Shown here: positions 26,657 to 36,051 of the stretch, in pieces
Position numbering within the stretch: the stretch's first letter is position 1
Layout: each line of letters begins with the position of its first letter
From: Rhodocyclales bacterium
Lineage (GTDB): Bacteria > Pseudomonadota > Gammaproteobacteria > Burkholderiales > Rhodocyclaceae
Direction: 5' to 3'
Assembly (NCBI GenBank): GCA_016235165.1
Contig: JACRLX010000021.1
Span: forward strand, 248,001-312,000
Length of the DNA: 64,000 bases
Notes under the pieces: model-generated
Seen by the model: only the letters and a program-made list of their open reading frames with translations
Database searches by the model: none
What the model was told of the DNA's origin: nothing
Program-made: the position numbers and the translations under genes

Positions 26657-28597
26657 CTATCGGCCCAGCTGTTCGAGCCACGCCTGGAACATCAGGACAC
26701 TCCATAACTCGTATTGCCGGTTGAAGCGTCCGGAAAGGTGCTGCTCCCACGACGACCTGACCGCATCGGGATCGAAATAGCCTTCGTCCTTGAGTCGGTC
26801 CCTTGCCAAAAGCGCCTCGGCCCAGTCGCGCAAGGGCCCCCTGAGATAGTCGTGAAGCGGAAGCGCAAAGCCCGATTTCGGCCGGTCGAGCAGATTCCTG
26901 GGCAGATAGCGATAGGCAACGTGCCGCAAGACGGCCTTGGTCTCCCCGCCGCGGATTCGGAAATCCAACGGTAGCGACCAGGCGAACTCGAACACCCGAT
27001 GATCGAGAAAGGGGGCGCGGGTTTCCAGGCCGACCCCCATTGCTGCCCGATCGACTTTCACCAGAACATCGTCCGTGAGATAGGTTAGCGCATCGGCCAG
27101 CATCATCCGTTCGGGGAAGGACAGTCCAGGCACCCAGGCTGCGTCGTCCCAGGGGTGCCATTCGGTGGCGGTGCCGCTCCCGACAACCGGAACTCCGCGG
27201 TGCCAGAAACCCGCCATCCGGCGATAGAGTTCCCTGTCGTCACGGGCGTCGAGCACGCCTGCCAGCTTGTGCATCTTCTCTCCGGGGTGACGCACCCTGG
27301 CGCCGAACGGAAGCCGATGGAGAGCGCTATCCCATTCGGCCGGACCGACCCCGGAAATCAGTGCCTGCGCCCCGCGCCTCAGGCAAAGCGGCAGCCCGCG
27401 AATGCCCTTCCACACCCGGCCGCCCCAGAGATAACGGTTATAACCGCCGAAAAGCTCGTCGCCACCGTCGCCGGACAAGGCAACGGTCACGTGCTGCCGC
27501 GCGAAGCCCGACACCAGTGCCGTAGGCAATTGCGAAGCGTCGGCGAACGGTTCGTCGTAAAGGGAGGGCAACCGCGGAATCAACCGCAGGATGTCCGCGG
27601 TTTCGAGCCGCAACGACCGATGCTCGGCGTGAAGGTGTCCGGCAACACGCCGCGCCTCTTCCGATTCGTCATAGGCCTGGTCGGCAAAGCCGATGGTATA
27701 GGTTTGTACCGGACGCTTCGATGCATTTTGCATCAAGGCAACGATGACACTCGAATCGATTCCGCCCGAAAGGAAAGCGCCAAGCGGAACATCGGCCTCC
27801 ATCGATCCGCCGATGGCATTGGTAAGCAGCGCATCCAGGGCCTCGACCGAGTCCTCGAACGAGCCCCTGAATCCGTTCGCCCGGGCTTCCCTGGCCGTCT
27901 CCGCCGCCGACCAATAGATGCCTTCTTCCGTCGTCCACCCGGACCCCGAGGATCTCAGGCGCAACCAGGTTCCCGGCCGCAATTTCGCAATGCCGGGATG
28001 TATGCTCAGGTTTCCCGGGATGTAGTTGTAGCGAGCAAGCAATGCGACGGCACGGCGGTCGACCCCCCCTTTCCATGCCGGATGCACACGCAGGGCCTTC
28101 AACTCCGAGCCGAACAGGAAGGTTTGTTCCTGCCAGCCGAAATAGAGCGGCTTTTCGCCGAACCGGTCACGCGCCAACACTAGGCTGCGGTCGACACGAT
28201 CGAACCAGGCGAAGGCGAACATGCCGATCACGCGCCGCAATGCCGCGTCGACTCCCCAGTGTTCGATCGCCGCAAGAAGGACCTCGGTGTCCGAGCCGCC
28301 GCAAAAGCTCAGCCCCGCGGCTTCGAGCTCCCTCCGCAGGGCACGATGGTTGTAGATCTCGCCGTTGTAGGCGATCACCGAGCGACCGGAAGCCGCGATC
28401 ATGGGTTGCCGGCCTTCCGGGCCGAGTTCAATCACGGCAAGCCGGCGATGGGCCAGACCGACACCAGCCTCGGCGTCGAACCAGTGCCCCGCCTCGTCCG
28501 GACCGCGCGCCGCCAGTTGCGCGGCCATGCGCACCAAGGTTGCCTCGCCCGCCAGTTGAAGCTCGGGAAGCCCTACGAATCCGGCAAAGCCGCACAT
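26657..28597 (-). CDS. asnB: Asparagine synthase (glutamine-hydrolysing)
   Basis: Full-length AsnB-type amidotransferase, 646 residues. The mature N-terminal Cys of the glutaminase domain is present (MCGFAGFVG), with GHWFDAEAGVGLAHRRLAV and YNGEIYNH. The synthase domain has the PP-loop SGGIDSSVIVALM and GDGGDELFGGYNRY. In polysaccharide clusters such enzymes may amidate uronic acids or related carboxylates rather than make asparagine. Here the neighbours on both sides are glycan genes, so a glycan substrate is likely. The start is adjacent to the stop of the upstream GT4 gene. Confidence 0.94.
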   Translation of the reverse strand: MCGFAGFVGLPELQLAGEATLVRMAAQLAARGPDEAGHWFDAEAGVGLAHRRLAVIELGPEGRQPMIAASGRSVIAYNGEIYNHRALRRELEAAGLSFCGGSDTEVLLAAIEHWGVDAALRRVIGMFAFAWFDRVDRSLVLARDRFGEKPLYFGWQEQTFLFGSELKALRVHPAWKGGVDRRAVALLARYNYIPGNLSIHPGIAKLRPGTWLRLRSSGSGWTTEEGIYWSAAETAREARANGFRGSFEDSVEALDALLTNAIGGSMEADVPLGAFLSGGIDSSVIVALMQNASKRPVQTYTIGFADQAYDESEEARRVAGHLHAEHRSLRLETADILRLIPRLPSLYDEPFADASQLPTALVSGFARQHVTVALSGDGGDELFGGYNRYLWGGRVWKGIRGLPLCLRRGAQALISGVGPAEWDSALHRLPFGARVRHPGEKMHKLAGVLDARDDRELYRRMAGFWHRGVPVVGSGTATEWHPWDDAAWVPGLSFPERMMLADALTYLTDDVLVKVDRAAMGVGLETRAPFLDHRVFEFAWSLPLDFRIRGGETKAVLRHVAYRYLPRNLLDRPKSGFALPLHDYLRGPLRDWAEALLARDRLKDEGYFDPDAVRSSWEQHLSGRFNRQYELWSVLMFQAWLEQLGR

Positions 28598-29749
28598 CTA
28601 GGCGCGCCCCGATCCCAGGTAGGTCTTGCGATACATCTCGGCGATCCGGTCCAGCGCAAAGTGGTCGCGGATTCGCTCACGTGCGCACCTGCCCAAGTTC
28701 GTCCTTGTGCTATCGTCGAAATTCAGCACCTCGTCCATGGCATGCGCCAGTGCCACGGGATCGCGCACAGGGACGACACGCCCGCAGTCTCCCACCAGCA
28801 TCGCCGAGTCACCGACGTCGGTAACAACGCAGGGCACGCCGGTGGCCATCGCCTCGCCCACCGCATTGGGAAACCCCTCACCCCATGCCGACGGCAATAC
28901 CGCCAGGTCGATCGCCGCCATGATCCGCGGCACATCGGACCGTTCGCCGGCGAAGATCACGTTCCGCTCCAGTGCCAGGCGGCGAACCATGGCGGACAAC
29001 TCGGCGTTTCCATTCGTCACGCCATGTCCGACCAGCAGGAATTTCGCATCGCCGATGCGGTCGACAAGCAAGCGTGCCGCCTCCAGCAGCGTCGCGTGAT
29101 CCTTCATCGGATGGAAGCGGGAGACATGAGCGATCAGCCTGGCTGCCGGATCCAGATTGAATTCCGCCCTGACCTGCGCCCTGGCATCGGGATCCGGCTT
29201 CAGCACGTCGAGATCGAATCCATTCGGGATCAATACCCGCTTTTCGGGCCGGTAACCGACGGCCTCATGCTGTCTGGCGCTGAGCACCGAGTTGTAGACA
29301 ACCGCATCCGCTGCGGCCGACAACACCGCTCCGGCCCTGATCACATGGCGCGTCAGCAAACGTTCGCGAGAAAAATCATAGAGGGTCTGGCGCACATTCA
29401 TCACGAACCTAGGATTTCCGCCAAGGACGCGGCTTACCAGCCAGGCGGCAAGGTTGCCGTGATACATCCAGCCCTGCACGACATTCGGCCTGAACTTCCG
29501 CGCTGCCGCAACCAGCCGAAGAATGGCTTGCGGCCCGGGCAACCCGTTCCGACGCACCCCCAGAAAATGCACGGGAACGGCAAGTTCCTCGATCCGCGAC
29601 GCCAGGGGCCCGCGATCCTTCAGCGCGACCACAGCCGAAGGAACATCGGCGGCCAACTCCTGCAACAGCTTTACAAGCATCGTCTCGGCACCGCCGACAT
29701 CGAGGCTGGTGATCACGTGAAGCACGCGGAGCGGTTGCAGCTCAGGCAT
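28598..29749 (-). CDS. Glycosyltransferase family 4
   Basis: GT-B glycosyltransferase of 383 residues. It opens with VLHVITSLDVGGAETMLVKLL, the acceptor-side glycine loop of GT4 enzymes. The donor side carries VSRFHPMKDHATLLEAA and the E-x7-E block WGEGFPNAVGEAMATGVPCV. It starts eight bases inside the end of the upstream GT4 gene and runs directly into asnB with no gap. Linkage and sugar are unknown. Confidence 0.92.
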   Translation of the reverse strand: MPELQPLRVLHVITSLDVGGAETMLVKLLQELAADVPSAVVALKDRGPLASRIEELAVPVHFLGVRRNGLPGPQAILRLVAAARKFRPNVVQGWMYHGNLAAWLVSRVLGGNPRFVMNVRQTLYDFSRERLLTRHVIRAGAVLSAAADAVVYNSVLSARQHEAVGYRPEKRVLIPNGFDLDVLKPDPDARAQVRAEFNLDPAARLIAHVSRFHPMKDHATLLEAARLLVDRIGDAKFLLVGHGVTNGNAELSAMVRRLALERNVIFAGERSDVPRIMAAIDLAVLPSAWGEGFPNAVGEAMATGVPCVVTDVGDSAMLVGDCGRVVPVRDPVALAHAMDEVLNFDDSTRTNLGRCARERIRDHFALDRIAEMYRKTYLGSGRA

Positions 29750-30860
29750 GTTCCGCCAACCACGAATCGAATGTGGCAGCAACGGATTCGATCCCGAATT
29801 CTGCAGGAAGCAGGCTTGCAACGAGCGGACCCTCCGGTTTCGGGCGTACCGCCGCCATTGCCGCCGCAAATGGCGCACCAAACCCGGCAACAGTAACTGC
29901 CGCAGGGACCGACTTGGCCGCAAGTTCGGCAATACCGCCCGATTCCGGCGTCGCGATGACCGGGGTCCCCACTGCCAGCGCCTCAAGAACCGCATTGGGC
30001 ATCCCCTCCCAGCGCGACGGAAGCAGAAGCGCGTCGGCAATCGCAAAGTGGCCCCAGGGGTTTTTCACGAAGCCTTCGAACATAACCCGGCCCGTCATCC
30101 CCAAATCCCGGGCCAGGCCGACCAGTTCGTCGCGTTGCGGTCCGTCACCCAGAATTGTCAGCCTGGAGTCCGCATCCGGCATTTCCGCCATCAGTCGCAG
30201 AAGGCGGTCGAATCCCTTCTGATGCGTCAGCCGGCCTGCGGCGACAAACAGGCGCCCGCCGGTTTCCCGATTCGGGCGGGTAGCAGCCAGTCGCCTGATT
30301 TCGGCCTCATCGACGGGATTGGGAAGAATCCTGATCGCCGCTGGCGGCACGGCAAAATCCCTGGTCAGTTCGTCGGCCATCCGCTGCGAGGAGCAGATAA
30401 GCAGGTCGGCACGGGGATACAGCCGGCGATATCCCAATCGCATCATCCGGGGCGCCCGGTTGTTTGCAAGGCTGATCGACGGCAGGTTGGCTTCGCGAAT
30501 CCACACCCTCGTATTCCGCGGAAAAAAAAGTCGAAGCGCCAGGACGGCGAGATTGACGTAGCCCAGGGTCGAAAAGACCACCCTGGGCCGGACACGGCGA
30601 ACCTCCGCCAATAAGGGAAGCAGAGAGCGACGCAGGCTGGTGGTCGCGAGGTTTGTCACCCGCGCCCGTGGATCAAGTCTGTCCCACAAGGGCCCACCCT
30701 GGGTGAACGCGGTGACTGAAACGGCACGCCCCTGCTGCGCGAGGTGATTGACGAGATTGAGCACGACACGCTCCGCCCCGCCGCCGTTAAGGTCGGGTAT
30801 TGCGACGAGGAGGTCAGGCGCTGCCTTCTGCCGGCCCGGAGGGAGGTTGCTGCCGGGCAT
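29742..30860 (-). CDS. Glycosyltransferase family 4
   Basis: GT-B glycosyltransferase of about 372 residues. The N-terminal motif is IPDLNGGGAERVVLNLVNHLA. The donor-binding half has AAGRLTHQKGFDRLLRL, LTILGDGPQRDEL and WEGMPNAVLEALAVGTPVIA. The ATG at 30860 lies five bases after the preceding gene; a longer frame to 30950 would overlap it heavily. It overlaps the next GT4 gene by 8 nt. Substrate unknown. Confidence 0.92.
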   Translation of the reverse strand: MPGSNLPPGRQKAAPDLLVAIPDLNGGGAERVVLNLVNHLAQQGRAVSVTAFTQGGPLWDRLDPRARVTNLATTSLRRSLLPLLAEVRRVRPRVVFSTLGYVNLAVLALRLFFPRNTRVWIREANLPSISLANNRAPRMMRLGYRRLYPRADLLICSSQRMADELTRDFAVPPAAIRILPNPVDEAEIRRLAATRPNRETGGRLFVAAGRLTHQKGFDRLLRLMAEMPDADSRLTILGDGPQRDELVGLARDLGMTGRVMFEGFVKNPWGHFAIADALLLPSRWEGMPNAVLEALAVGTPVIATPESGGIAELAAKSVPAAVTVAGFGAPFAAAMAAVRPKPEGPLVASLLPAEFGIESVAATFDSWLAEHA

Positions 30861-30865
30861 CAGGA

Positions 30866-32086
30866 TTACCCGGCAGACACAGGAGCGCGCAGCGAGTAGG
30901 CGGCACGCCACGCGTCGGCCAGATCGGCCGCCCGCCCCGGTCCGTTGCACTCGACCATGACCTTGTTTCGGGCTGCCGCCGACATCCGTTGACGCAGGTC
31001 GTCATCGGAGGCCAGCGCGTCGATGTCCGCTGCCACCCGGCCCGGATCGAATCGATCGTCATGCGGATGAAGGTAGCCGCTGACGCCCGGCTGCACGAAC
31101 TTTTCGTAAGAGCCGCAAGCCAGCACGGGAAGTCCGAAGGACATCGCCTCCAGGATATCGCGGCCCCATGGATTGTCTTCGCGGGAGGGCTTGATCAATG
31201 CATGGCATGCCGAGAGCACGCTCTCGGGAACGTCGACATGGCCGAGAAACACGAACATGTTGCCAACACCACAGTCGACGGCGTAGTCCGCGAGACTTCC
31301 GCCGCTGGCGGCAATGTCCCCCAACCGTCCAGGCAGGGACCCGGAAAGTCGCATGTCGCCGGCGACGACGAAACGGATGTCTGCGCGCCCGATGGCCTTG
31401 AGCGCAACCGCCACATCGACGATGCGGTCGATGCCGCGACCCCAGGAGAAGTTGGACAGGCAGGCGACGCGAAACGTCGAATCCATTGGAACCGCAGCAT
31501 GCGGCGCAGGCTCGGCGGCCGGTATCTCGACCACGTTGTGGATGATCCGTCCGCCGGACCACCGCGCCAGCCTGCAAATGTTCTCCTTCTCGCGTTCGGT
31601 GATGAAGACATTCAGGTCGTTGTCTGCCACCAGCCGGCGCGCTTGCATCCGAGCGAATCCCGTGTCCCACAGCTGCGTCCGGTTGTGCATGACGAATGCC
31701 GCCCTGGTCCGGCGGCGCAGCCAGCTCGCGAGCAAGTACAGCGCCTCGTGGTTGAAATGCACGACGTCGAAACGCCGGTTGATCTCCTCGACCAGGGCAC
31801 GCCGTAGCCTGCGCGCGCGGACAAAGTCAAGGGCAAAGCGCAGATGGGCCCAGGCGCTGCGCGACGGCCGGGGCAAGGCGCTGACCTTCGGCAGATCGGG
31901 CACAACCCTGACAGTCACTCCGATCTCCCTGTATTTCTCGACTATCGGCCCTTGTCGCCGGCACCAGACCTCGACCCGGTTGTGTGTGGAATCGACGTGC
32001 CTGAGCAGGTAAAACAGGCTCCGTGACGAACCGCCATAGCCGCCCTCGATGTCGAGGCACAGCACGCGCAGGGGATCCGGGATCAT
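30866..32086 (-). CDS. Glycosyltransferase family 4
   Basis: GT-B type protein of about 406 residues. The N-terminus VLCLDIEGGYGGSSRSLFYLL contains the glycine loop. The donor half holds NFSWGRGIDRIVDVA, VVAGDMRLSG and the motif SREDNPWGRDILEAMSFGLPVLA, where the usual first Glu is followed by DNPWGRD instead of GxPxxxx. The ATG at 32086 overlaps the WbqC stop by four bases. It is the first of three consecutive GT4 genes in the direction of transcription. Confidence 0.9.
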   Translation of the reverse strand: MIPDPLRVLCLDIEGGYGGSSRSLFYLLRHVDSTHNRVEVWCRRQGPIVEKYREIGVTVRVVPDLPKVSALPRPSRSAWAHLRFALDFVRARRLRRALVEEINRRFDVVHFNHEALYLLASWLRRRTRAAFVMHNRTQLWDTGFARMQARRLVADNDLNVFITEREKENICRLARWSGGRIIHNVVEIPAAEPAPHAAVPMDSTFRVACLSNFSWGRGIDRIVDVAVALKAIGRADIRFVVAGDMRLSGSLPGRLGDIAASGGSLADYAVDCGVGNMFVFLGHVDVPESVLSACHALIKPSREDNPWGRDILEAMSFGLPVLACGSYEKFVQPGVSGYLHPHDDRFDPGRVAADIDALASDDDLRQRMSAAARNKVMVECNGPGRAADLADAWRAAYSLRAPVSAG

Positions 32087-32775
32087 CCCGCTTCCCCGCG
32101 CAGGTACTGCGCCGTTGCATCCCATCCGGTATTGAACAAGGCATCGGCAATCGACAGGCCTGGCAGGTGGGCGCCGGAATTGAACTGGGGGTAAACCGGC
32201 GGTCGGTACGACGAATACATGAAACCGAGCCCCGCGGCGGAAAACTTTTCAGGGTCCTGATAGTTCGCCGCGCCTCGTCCCGAATAGTAGGTGGCATCCT
32301 TGCCCACCGCGGCGACGATGTCGATCAGCCTGTCGTCGGAGGCGGAGGAAAGACCAAGCTCCGAGGAACGGCGGAACTCGCAGCTCAATCCGAGCCGGAG
32401 GGCAAGCTGCGACACCAGCCAGCAGTTCGCAGCCGCCAGGTCGCCGGTCGGCAGCTTGCGCAACAGCTCGCCGACAACCGGCCACACCTCGGCAAATGCC
32501 GGGGCGCGCCGGTAATAGCCGCGCAGGCTCTCCGCATGGGCGCGCTGCCAGTCCTGACTGGCAAAGGCAACCTGGTTGATGGCCTGGCCCAAATGCAGCC
32601 GGATCGGTACGGTAAGCCACTTCGGACCGGTCGGTGACAGCACCTGGACCCGGTTGGTATAGCTGCCTTTCGAAAACTGAACGTCGTCGAGGAAGACAAA
32701 CACGTCCGCTTTCGCAATTTTGTGGAAATACCCGAGCCAGGGCAGGTAATTTGGCTGATGGATCGCAACGAGCAT
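32083..32775 (-). CDS. WbqC-family protein
   Basis: A 230-residue soluble protein beginning MLVAIHQPNYLPWLGYFHKI, the hallmark of the WbqC family, followed by FLDDVQFSKGSYTNRVQV. Such proteins occur in O-antigen and capsule clusters, often near DegT aminotransferases, and may be acyl- or amide-transfer enzymes, but the activity is not established to my knowledge. The start ATG at 32775 lies 59 bases after the SGNH/Rossmann gene. The stop overlaps the GT4 start (ATGA). Confidence 0.88.
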   Translation of the reverse strand: MLVAIHQPNYLPWLGYFHKIAKADVFVFLDDVQFSKGSYTNRVQVLSPTGPKWLTVPIRLHLGQAINQVAFASQDWQRAHAESLRGYYRRAPAFAEVWPVVGELLRKLPTGDLAAANCWLVSQLALRLGLSCEFRRSSELGLSSASDDRLIDIVAAVGKDATYYSGRGAANYQDPEKFSAAGLGFMYSSYRPPVYPQFNSGAHLPGLSIADALFNTGWDATAQYLRGEAG

Positions 32776-32834
32776 CGTGACGGCGAGGAAAGAAGGCAGC
32801 AGTGCAGACAGCGGGGAAACAGGGTGCAGCGAGA

Positions 32835-33944
32835 CTAGCCGTCGGCGCCGCGCCCTACCGGATTCGAAAGCTCGTCCATCTCGTCGGGATAAAGCAGGAC
32901 ACCACCCCCGGCGCAGAATCCGGCGGCGATCCCGGCTTCCGTGGCCCACGGGGTCCGGTGGCCGTCCGGCAGCACGATGACTCGCGCGGCAGTCGTCGCC
33001 ACCGCGTCGATGCCGATGAGCGGTATTCCCTCTGCCAAGGTATCGCCTGCCATCCCGTCCACCACGTATCCCACCACGCGATGTTCCGGATGCGACCGAA
33101 CCCAATCCCTCGCCGCTTCCCCCGTTCCGAGCACGAGGCAAGCATCGTCAAGACGCACACCCGGCATGAAGTATTTTTGCTGGACGCCGGAAAGACGTTG
33201 ACGGACCGGTATTCCCAGGATGCACTCGCGGAGGTGTCGCGCGATCTCGCGGTGGAAATGTCGGCTGAAATGCCACTGGTCGATCAGGCACTCGCTCGCG
33301 CCGCCAGACGCGCCCATCAGCGCATCGGTATCGAAATAGCGGCAACCGTAAACCCGTGACAACTCCTGCATTTCGGCATTCAGCGCCTCCAGGCAGCGCC
33401 CCCATCCGGGGAGGCAGCGATAGTTGCCGGCGAAATGGATGCCGTCGAGATGATGCGGCGGCGTCACCGGAAGACCGAAGACGACGGCGCCACGCCCACG
33501 GCGGAGAAAGAAGGAACATATCCGGCGCTCGCGCTCGATGTACTTCGCCGGGGAATTGGCAAGTTTGTCGGCGAGGAACAGGCGCACCAGTTCTTCCCCG
33601 GAAAAGCTGAAGTCGAGGGGTTCGCCCGACGGCTCGCGCTTTTGGCCGATTTCCCCCTTCACGTAATCGAGGAACATCTCCCTGGTCAGCAGGGTTTCCC
33701 ATATGCCATTGACCAGCACGATCAGTTCGGGATTCGTCAGGGCCAGGCGGATGATGTTGTTCTGCACCGTCCCGCCCCGGTAGTGATCGGGAATATGGAC
33801 CAGCTCGTGGCTTCCCTCGGCGGCGAATTCCCGGCTCAACAGGTAAGGGAAAGTCTCGTGGTAACCATAGCTTTCGACGTAGCGGGAATTCACGTAATAG
33901 GTATCGAAGCCGCGCGAATCGGCAAGCACCGAAACTCTCACCAC
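32835..33944 (-). CDS. SGNH-like hydrolase domain joined to a Rossmann-like C-terminal domain
   Basis: A 369-residue protein I do not recognise as a single known family. Residues 1-240 look SGNH-like: SVLADSRGFDTYYV at the N-terminus (possible Ser nucleophile), a possible Asn in VNGIWETLL, and CLIDQWHFSRHFHREIARHL with the Asp-x-x-His arrangement. From about residue 265 a second domain starts with DACLVLGTGEAARDWV, followed by VVGYVVDG and IPLIGIDAV. This resembles the nucleotide-binding N-terminal part of PglD-type acetyltransferases. The start is one of two tandem GTGs (33944 or 33941); the second overlaps the preceding stop as GTGA. Possibly a glycan or acyl-transfer enzyme. Confidence 0.7.
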   Translation of the reverse strand: MVRVSVLADSRGFDTYYVNSRYVESYGYHETFPYLLSREFAAEGSHELVHIPDHYRGGTVQNNIIRLALTNPELIVLVNGIWETLLTREMFLDYVKGEIGQKREPSGEPLDFSFSGEELVRLFLADKLANSPAKYIERERRICSFFLRRGRGAVVFGLPVTPPHHLDGIHFAGNYRCLPGWGRCLEALNAEMQELSRVYGCRYFDTDALMGASGGASECLIDQWHFSRHFHREIARHLRECILGIPVRQRLSGVQQKYFMPGVRLDDACLVLGTGEAARDWVRSHPEHRVVGYVVDGMAGDTLAEGIPLIGIDAVATTAARVIVLPDGHRTPWATEAGIAAGFCAGGGVLLYPDEMDELSNPVGRGADG

Positions 33945-34858
33945 GCCGCTCCCCGTGCCTGGACGCCACGCAGGTACATTTCCAGCGCTTCCTCGAAGCG
34001 TTCTGGCGTGAAGCCCATTTCACGTTCGAACTGCCCTGTCGCGAGCACCCGGTACTTCGGGCATCGTGGTTCGGCAATCTCGACAGTGCTGGACGATCCT
34101 GTCTTGCACACGATCGTGCGCGCTAGATCCTCGACCGACATCGGCGTGTCTCCGGCGACGTTGTAGCTGGAAAACGGGCGGCAAACGGGTCGCCGTGCCG
34201 CCATTTCGACGGCCCTGGCGGCATCGTCGATGAACAGGTAATTGAACACCAATTGCGGCGAGGATACCCGCAGCGGCTCGTTGCGCATCGCCTGTCTGGC
34301 GAAACCGGCGATCGCGCCCGAGTTGCGGCCGGCGCCATGAATGCCGCCCAGGCGCAGGGCAATCCCCTCCATCGCGGAACCGGCGACCGCTTCCTGCAAA
34401 AGCAGTTCGCCAGCCACCTTGCTCATGCCATAGGGCGTCGTGGGCCGCGTCGGCAAGTCCTCGGTGAAGCCGCCTGCCGGCGACTCGTCACCGTAAACAC
34501 CGACGCTGGAACAAAACACGAAACGTCGAACGCCATGCTCGCGGCTGGATCGAACGAGATTCGCGGTACCGATCAGATTCGCGGATGTCATCATACCCAC
34601 GGCGTCGGCGGTGGTACTCGTCGAAATTGCCGCCGCGGCGTGGATCACCACCGTCGGTCGTTCCTGCGCGACGATCCGCGCCACGGCGTCGGCATCGGCG
34701 ATGTCGAGCCGCACCGTCCGCACATTGGCCCGATCGGCCGAATCGGCTACCTGGCGATGCCAGGTAGCCAGCACGCGAGCCTCGGGATCGCGGGAAAGCG
34801 CCTCGACAATCCGGCTTCCCAGCCAGCCAGCCGCACCGACGACCAGATGGATTGTCAT
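33938..34858 (-). CDS. NAD-dependent epimerase/dehydratase (extended SDR)
   Basis: Nucleotide-sugar modifying enzyme of 306 residues. The NAD-binding loop is VVGAAGWLGSRIVEAL (GxxGxxG type) and the active site is Tyr/Lys in TPYGMSKVAGELL with Ser in FCSSVGVYGD. It could be a 4-epimerase, 4-reductase or dehydratase; the sequence does not decide. It overlaps the DegT aminotransferase stop by four bases upstream and the SGNH/Rossmann gene downstream, so it probably acts in the same amino-sugar route. Confidence 0.9.
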   Translation of the reverse strand: MTIHLVVGAAGWLGSRIVEALSRDPEARVLATWHRQVADSADRANVRTVRLDIADADAVARIVAQERPTVVIHAAAAISTSTTADAVGMMTSANLIGTANLVRSSREHGVRRFVFCSSVGVYGDESPAGGFTEDLPTRPTTPYGMSKVAGELLLQEAVAGSAMEGIALRLGGIHGAGRNSGAIAGFARQAMRNEPLRVSSPQLVFNYLFIDDAARAVEMAARRPVCRPFSSYNVAGDTPMSVEDLARTIVCKTGSSSTVEIAEPRCPKYRVLATGQFEREMGFTPERFEEALEMYLRGVQARGAAW

Positions 34859-35979
34859 TGCGATTGGTTGCCGTCGACCGTCGTCCGCAGGGCGCTAACG
34901 ACCCTGGCAACGTCTTCATCGCTCATGGTCGCGTGCACTGGCAGGCAGAGCGAGCGATGAAGCATGTCGGCGGCATTGACCAGCGAGCCATCGTCCAGGT
35001 GCCGGAAGCAGACTTCCTCATGGGTCGGCGTATAGATCTTCTTGGACTGGATGCCGAACTCGTCGTTGAGGCGCCTTGCGACGCGCTGTTGCAGTTCGCG
35101 CGAGGAAAGGAAGACAGGGAACTGGTAATAGCTGGGCCTACTCTGCTCCGGTACCCGGGGAAAGCCGATCCCGGGCACCCCGGCCAGCCCCTTGCGGAAA
35201 GCGTGGGCGATGGCGTCCCGTCGTGCCGACTGTTGCGGCATGCAGGACAGATGATGCCTGGCGACGCAGGCACGGATTTCGTCCAGAAACCAGTCGTTTC
35301 CAAGCGCATCCACCTGCCCGTCGCCCGGGCGCTTGCCGAACAAGCGCATCTTGCGCACATGCGCATCGAGACCTGGGTTGCTGGTGACCACCGCACCACC
35401 GGTACCGGACGTCACGATTTTCGTCGGGTAGAAGCTGAAACAGCCGGCATCGCCCAGCGAGCCCGCCTTGCGCCCCCCATACGAGGCGCCGAGCGCATGG
35501 GCACAATCCTCGACGACGAACAAGCCGTGCTCCCTGGCGAACTCCAGGATATCGTCGGCCTCCGCGGAAATGACTCCCGTCAGGTGCACCCACAGCATAC
35601 CGCGGGTTCGCGGCGTGATCTTCCGTCGCAGGTCTTCCAGCGAGAACGAGAGTGTCTCCGGGTTTGCGTCGACCAGTACCGGCGACCCGCCGGCGAACAA
35701 GACCGAACTGACCGAGGTGATGAAGGACGCGCTGGGAACCAGCACCTCGTTCCCTCTCGCACCGAAAAAGTCCAGCGCGAGGGTAAGCGCCGTGGTGCAG
35801 GAATTGACGGTCGCGGCACAGGTCGTTGCCGCTGTTTCGGCCAGTGCGGCCTCCAGCGCAGTGTTGTGGGCGCCAAGCATCAAGGCGCCGTCGCGCAAAA
35901 TCGAATCAATGTCTTGCGTGATCGCCTGCCGAACCACTTCGGGAAAGCTGGGGCGAAACAAGGGAATCATCGGGCTCAT
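34855..35979 (-). CDS. DegT/DnrJ/EryC1/StrS sugar aminotransferase
   Basis: PLP-dependent enzyme that aminates a keto-sugar nucleotide, about 374 residues. Signs are the N-terminal IPLFRPSFPEV, the cofactor region VEDCAHALGASYGG, and the lysine that binds PLP in FSFYPTKIVTSGTGG. The ATG at 35979 was chosen; an ATG nine bases later is equally possible. It overlaps the following epimerase by four bases. The upstream PIG-L gene is 72 bases away. The product could carry the amino group used by the adjacent deacetylase or acyltransferase. Confidence 0.93.
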   Translation of the reverse strand: MSPMIPLFRPSFPEVVRQAITQDIDSILRDGALMLGAHNTALEAALAETAATTCAATVNSCTTALTLALDFFGARGNEVLVPSASFITSVSSVLFAGGSPVLVDANPETLSFSLEDLRRKITPRTRGMLWVHLTGVISAEADDILEFAREHGLFVVEDCAHALGASYGGRKAGSLGDAGCFSFYPTKIVTSGTGGAVVTSNPGLDAHVRKMRLFGKRPGDGQVDALGNDWFLDEIRACVARHHLSCMPQQSARRDAIAHAFRKGLAGVPGIGFPRVPEQSRPSYYQFPVFLSSRELQQRVARRLNDEFGIQSKKIYTPTHEEVCFRHLDDGSLVNAADMLHRSLCLPVHATMSDEDVARVVSALRTTVDGNQSQ

Positions 35980-36051
35980 GTATGTCACGTGGAAAAGGGA
36001 AACGCTACTCGGGCACGCTGCCAGCCGGCGGATTGCCGTACGATTCGCCCG

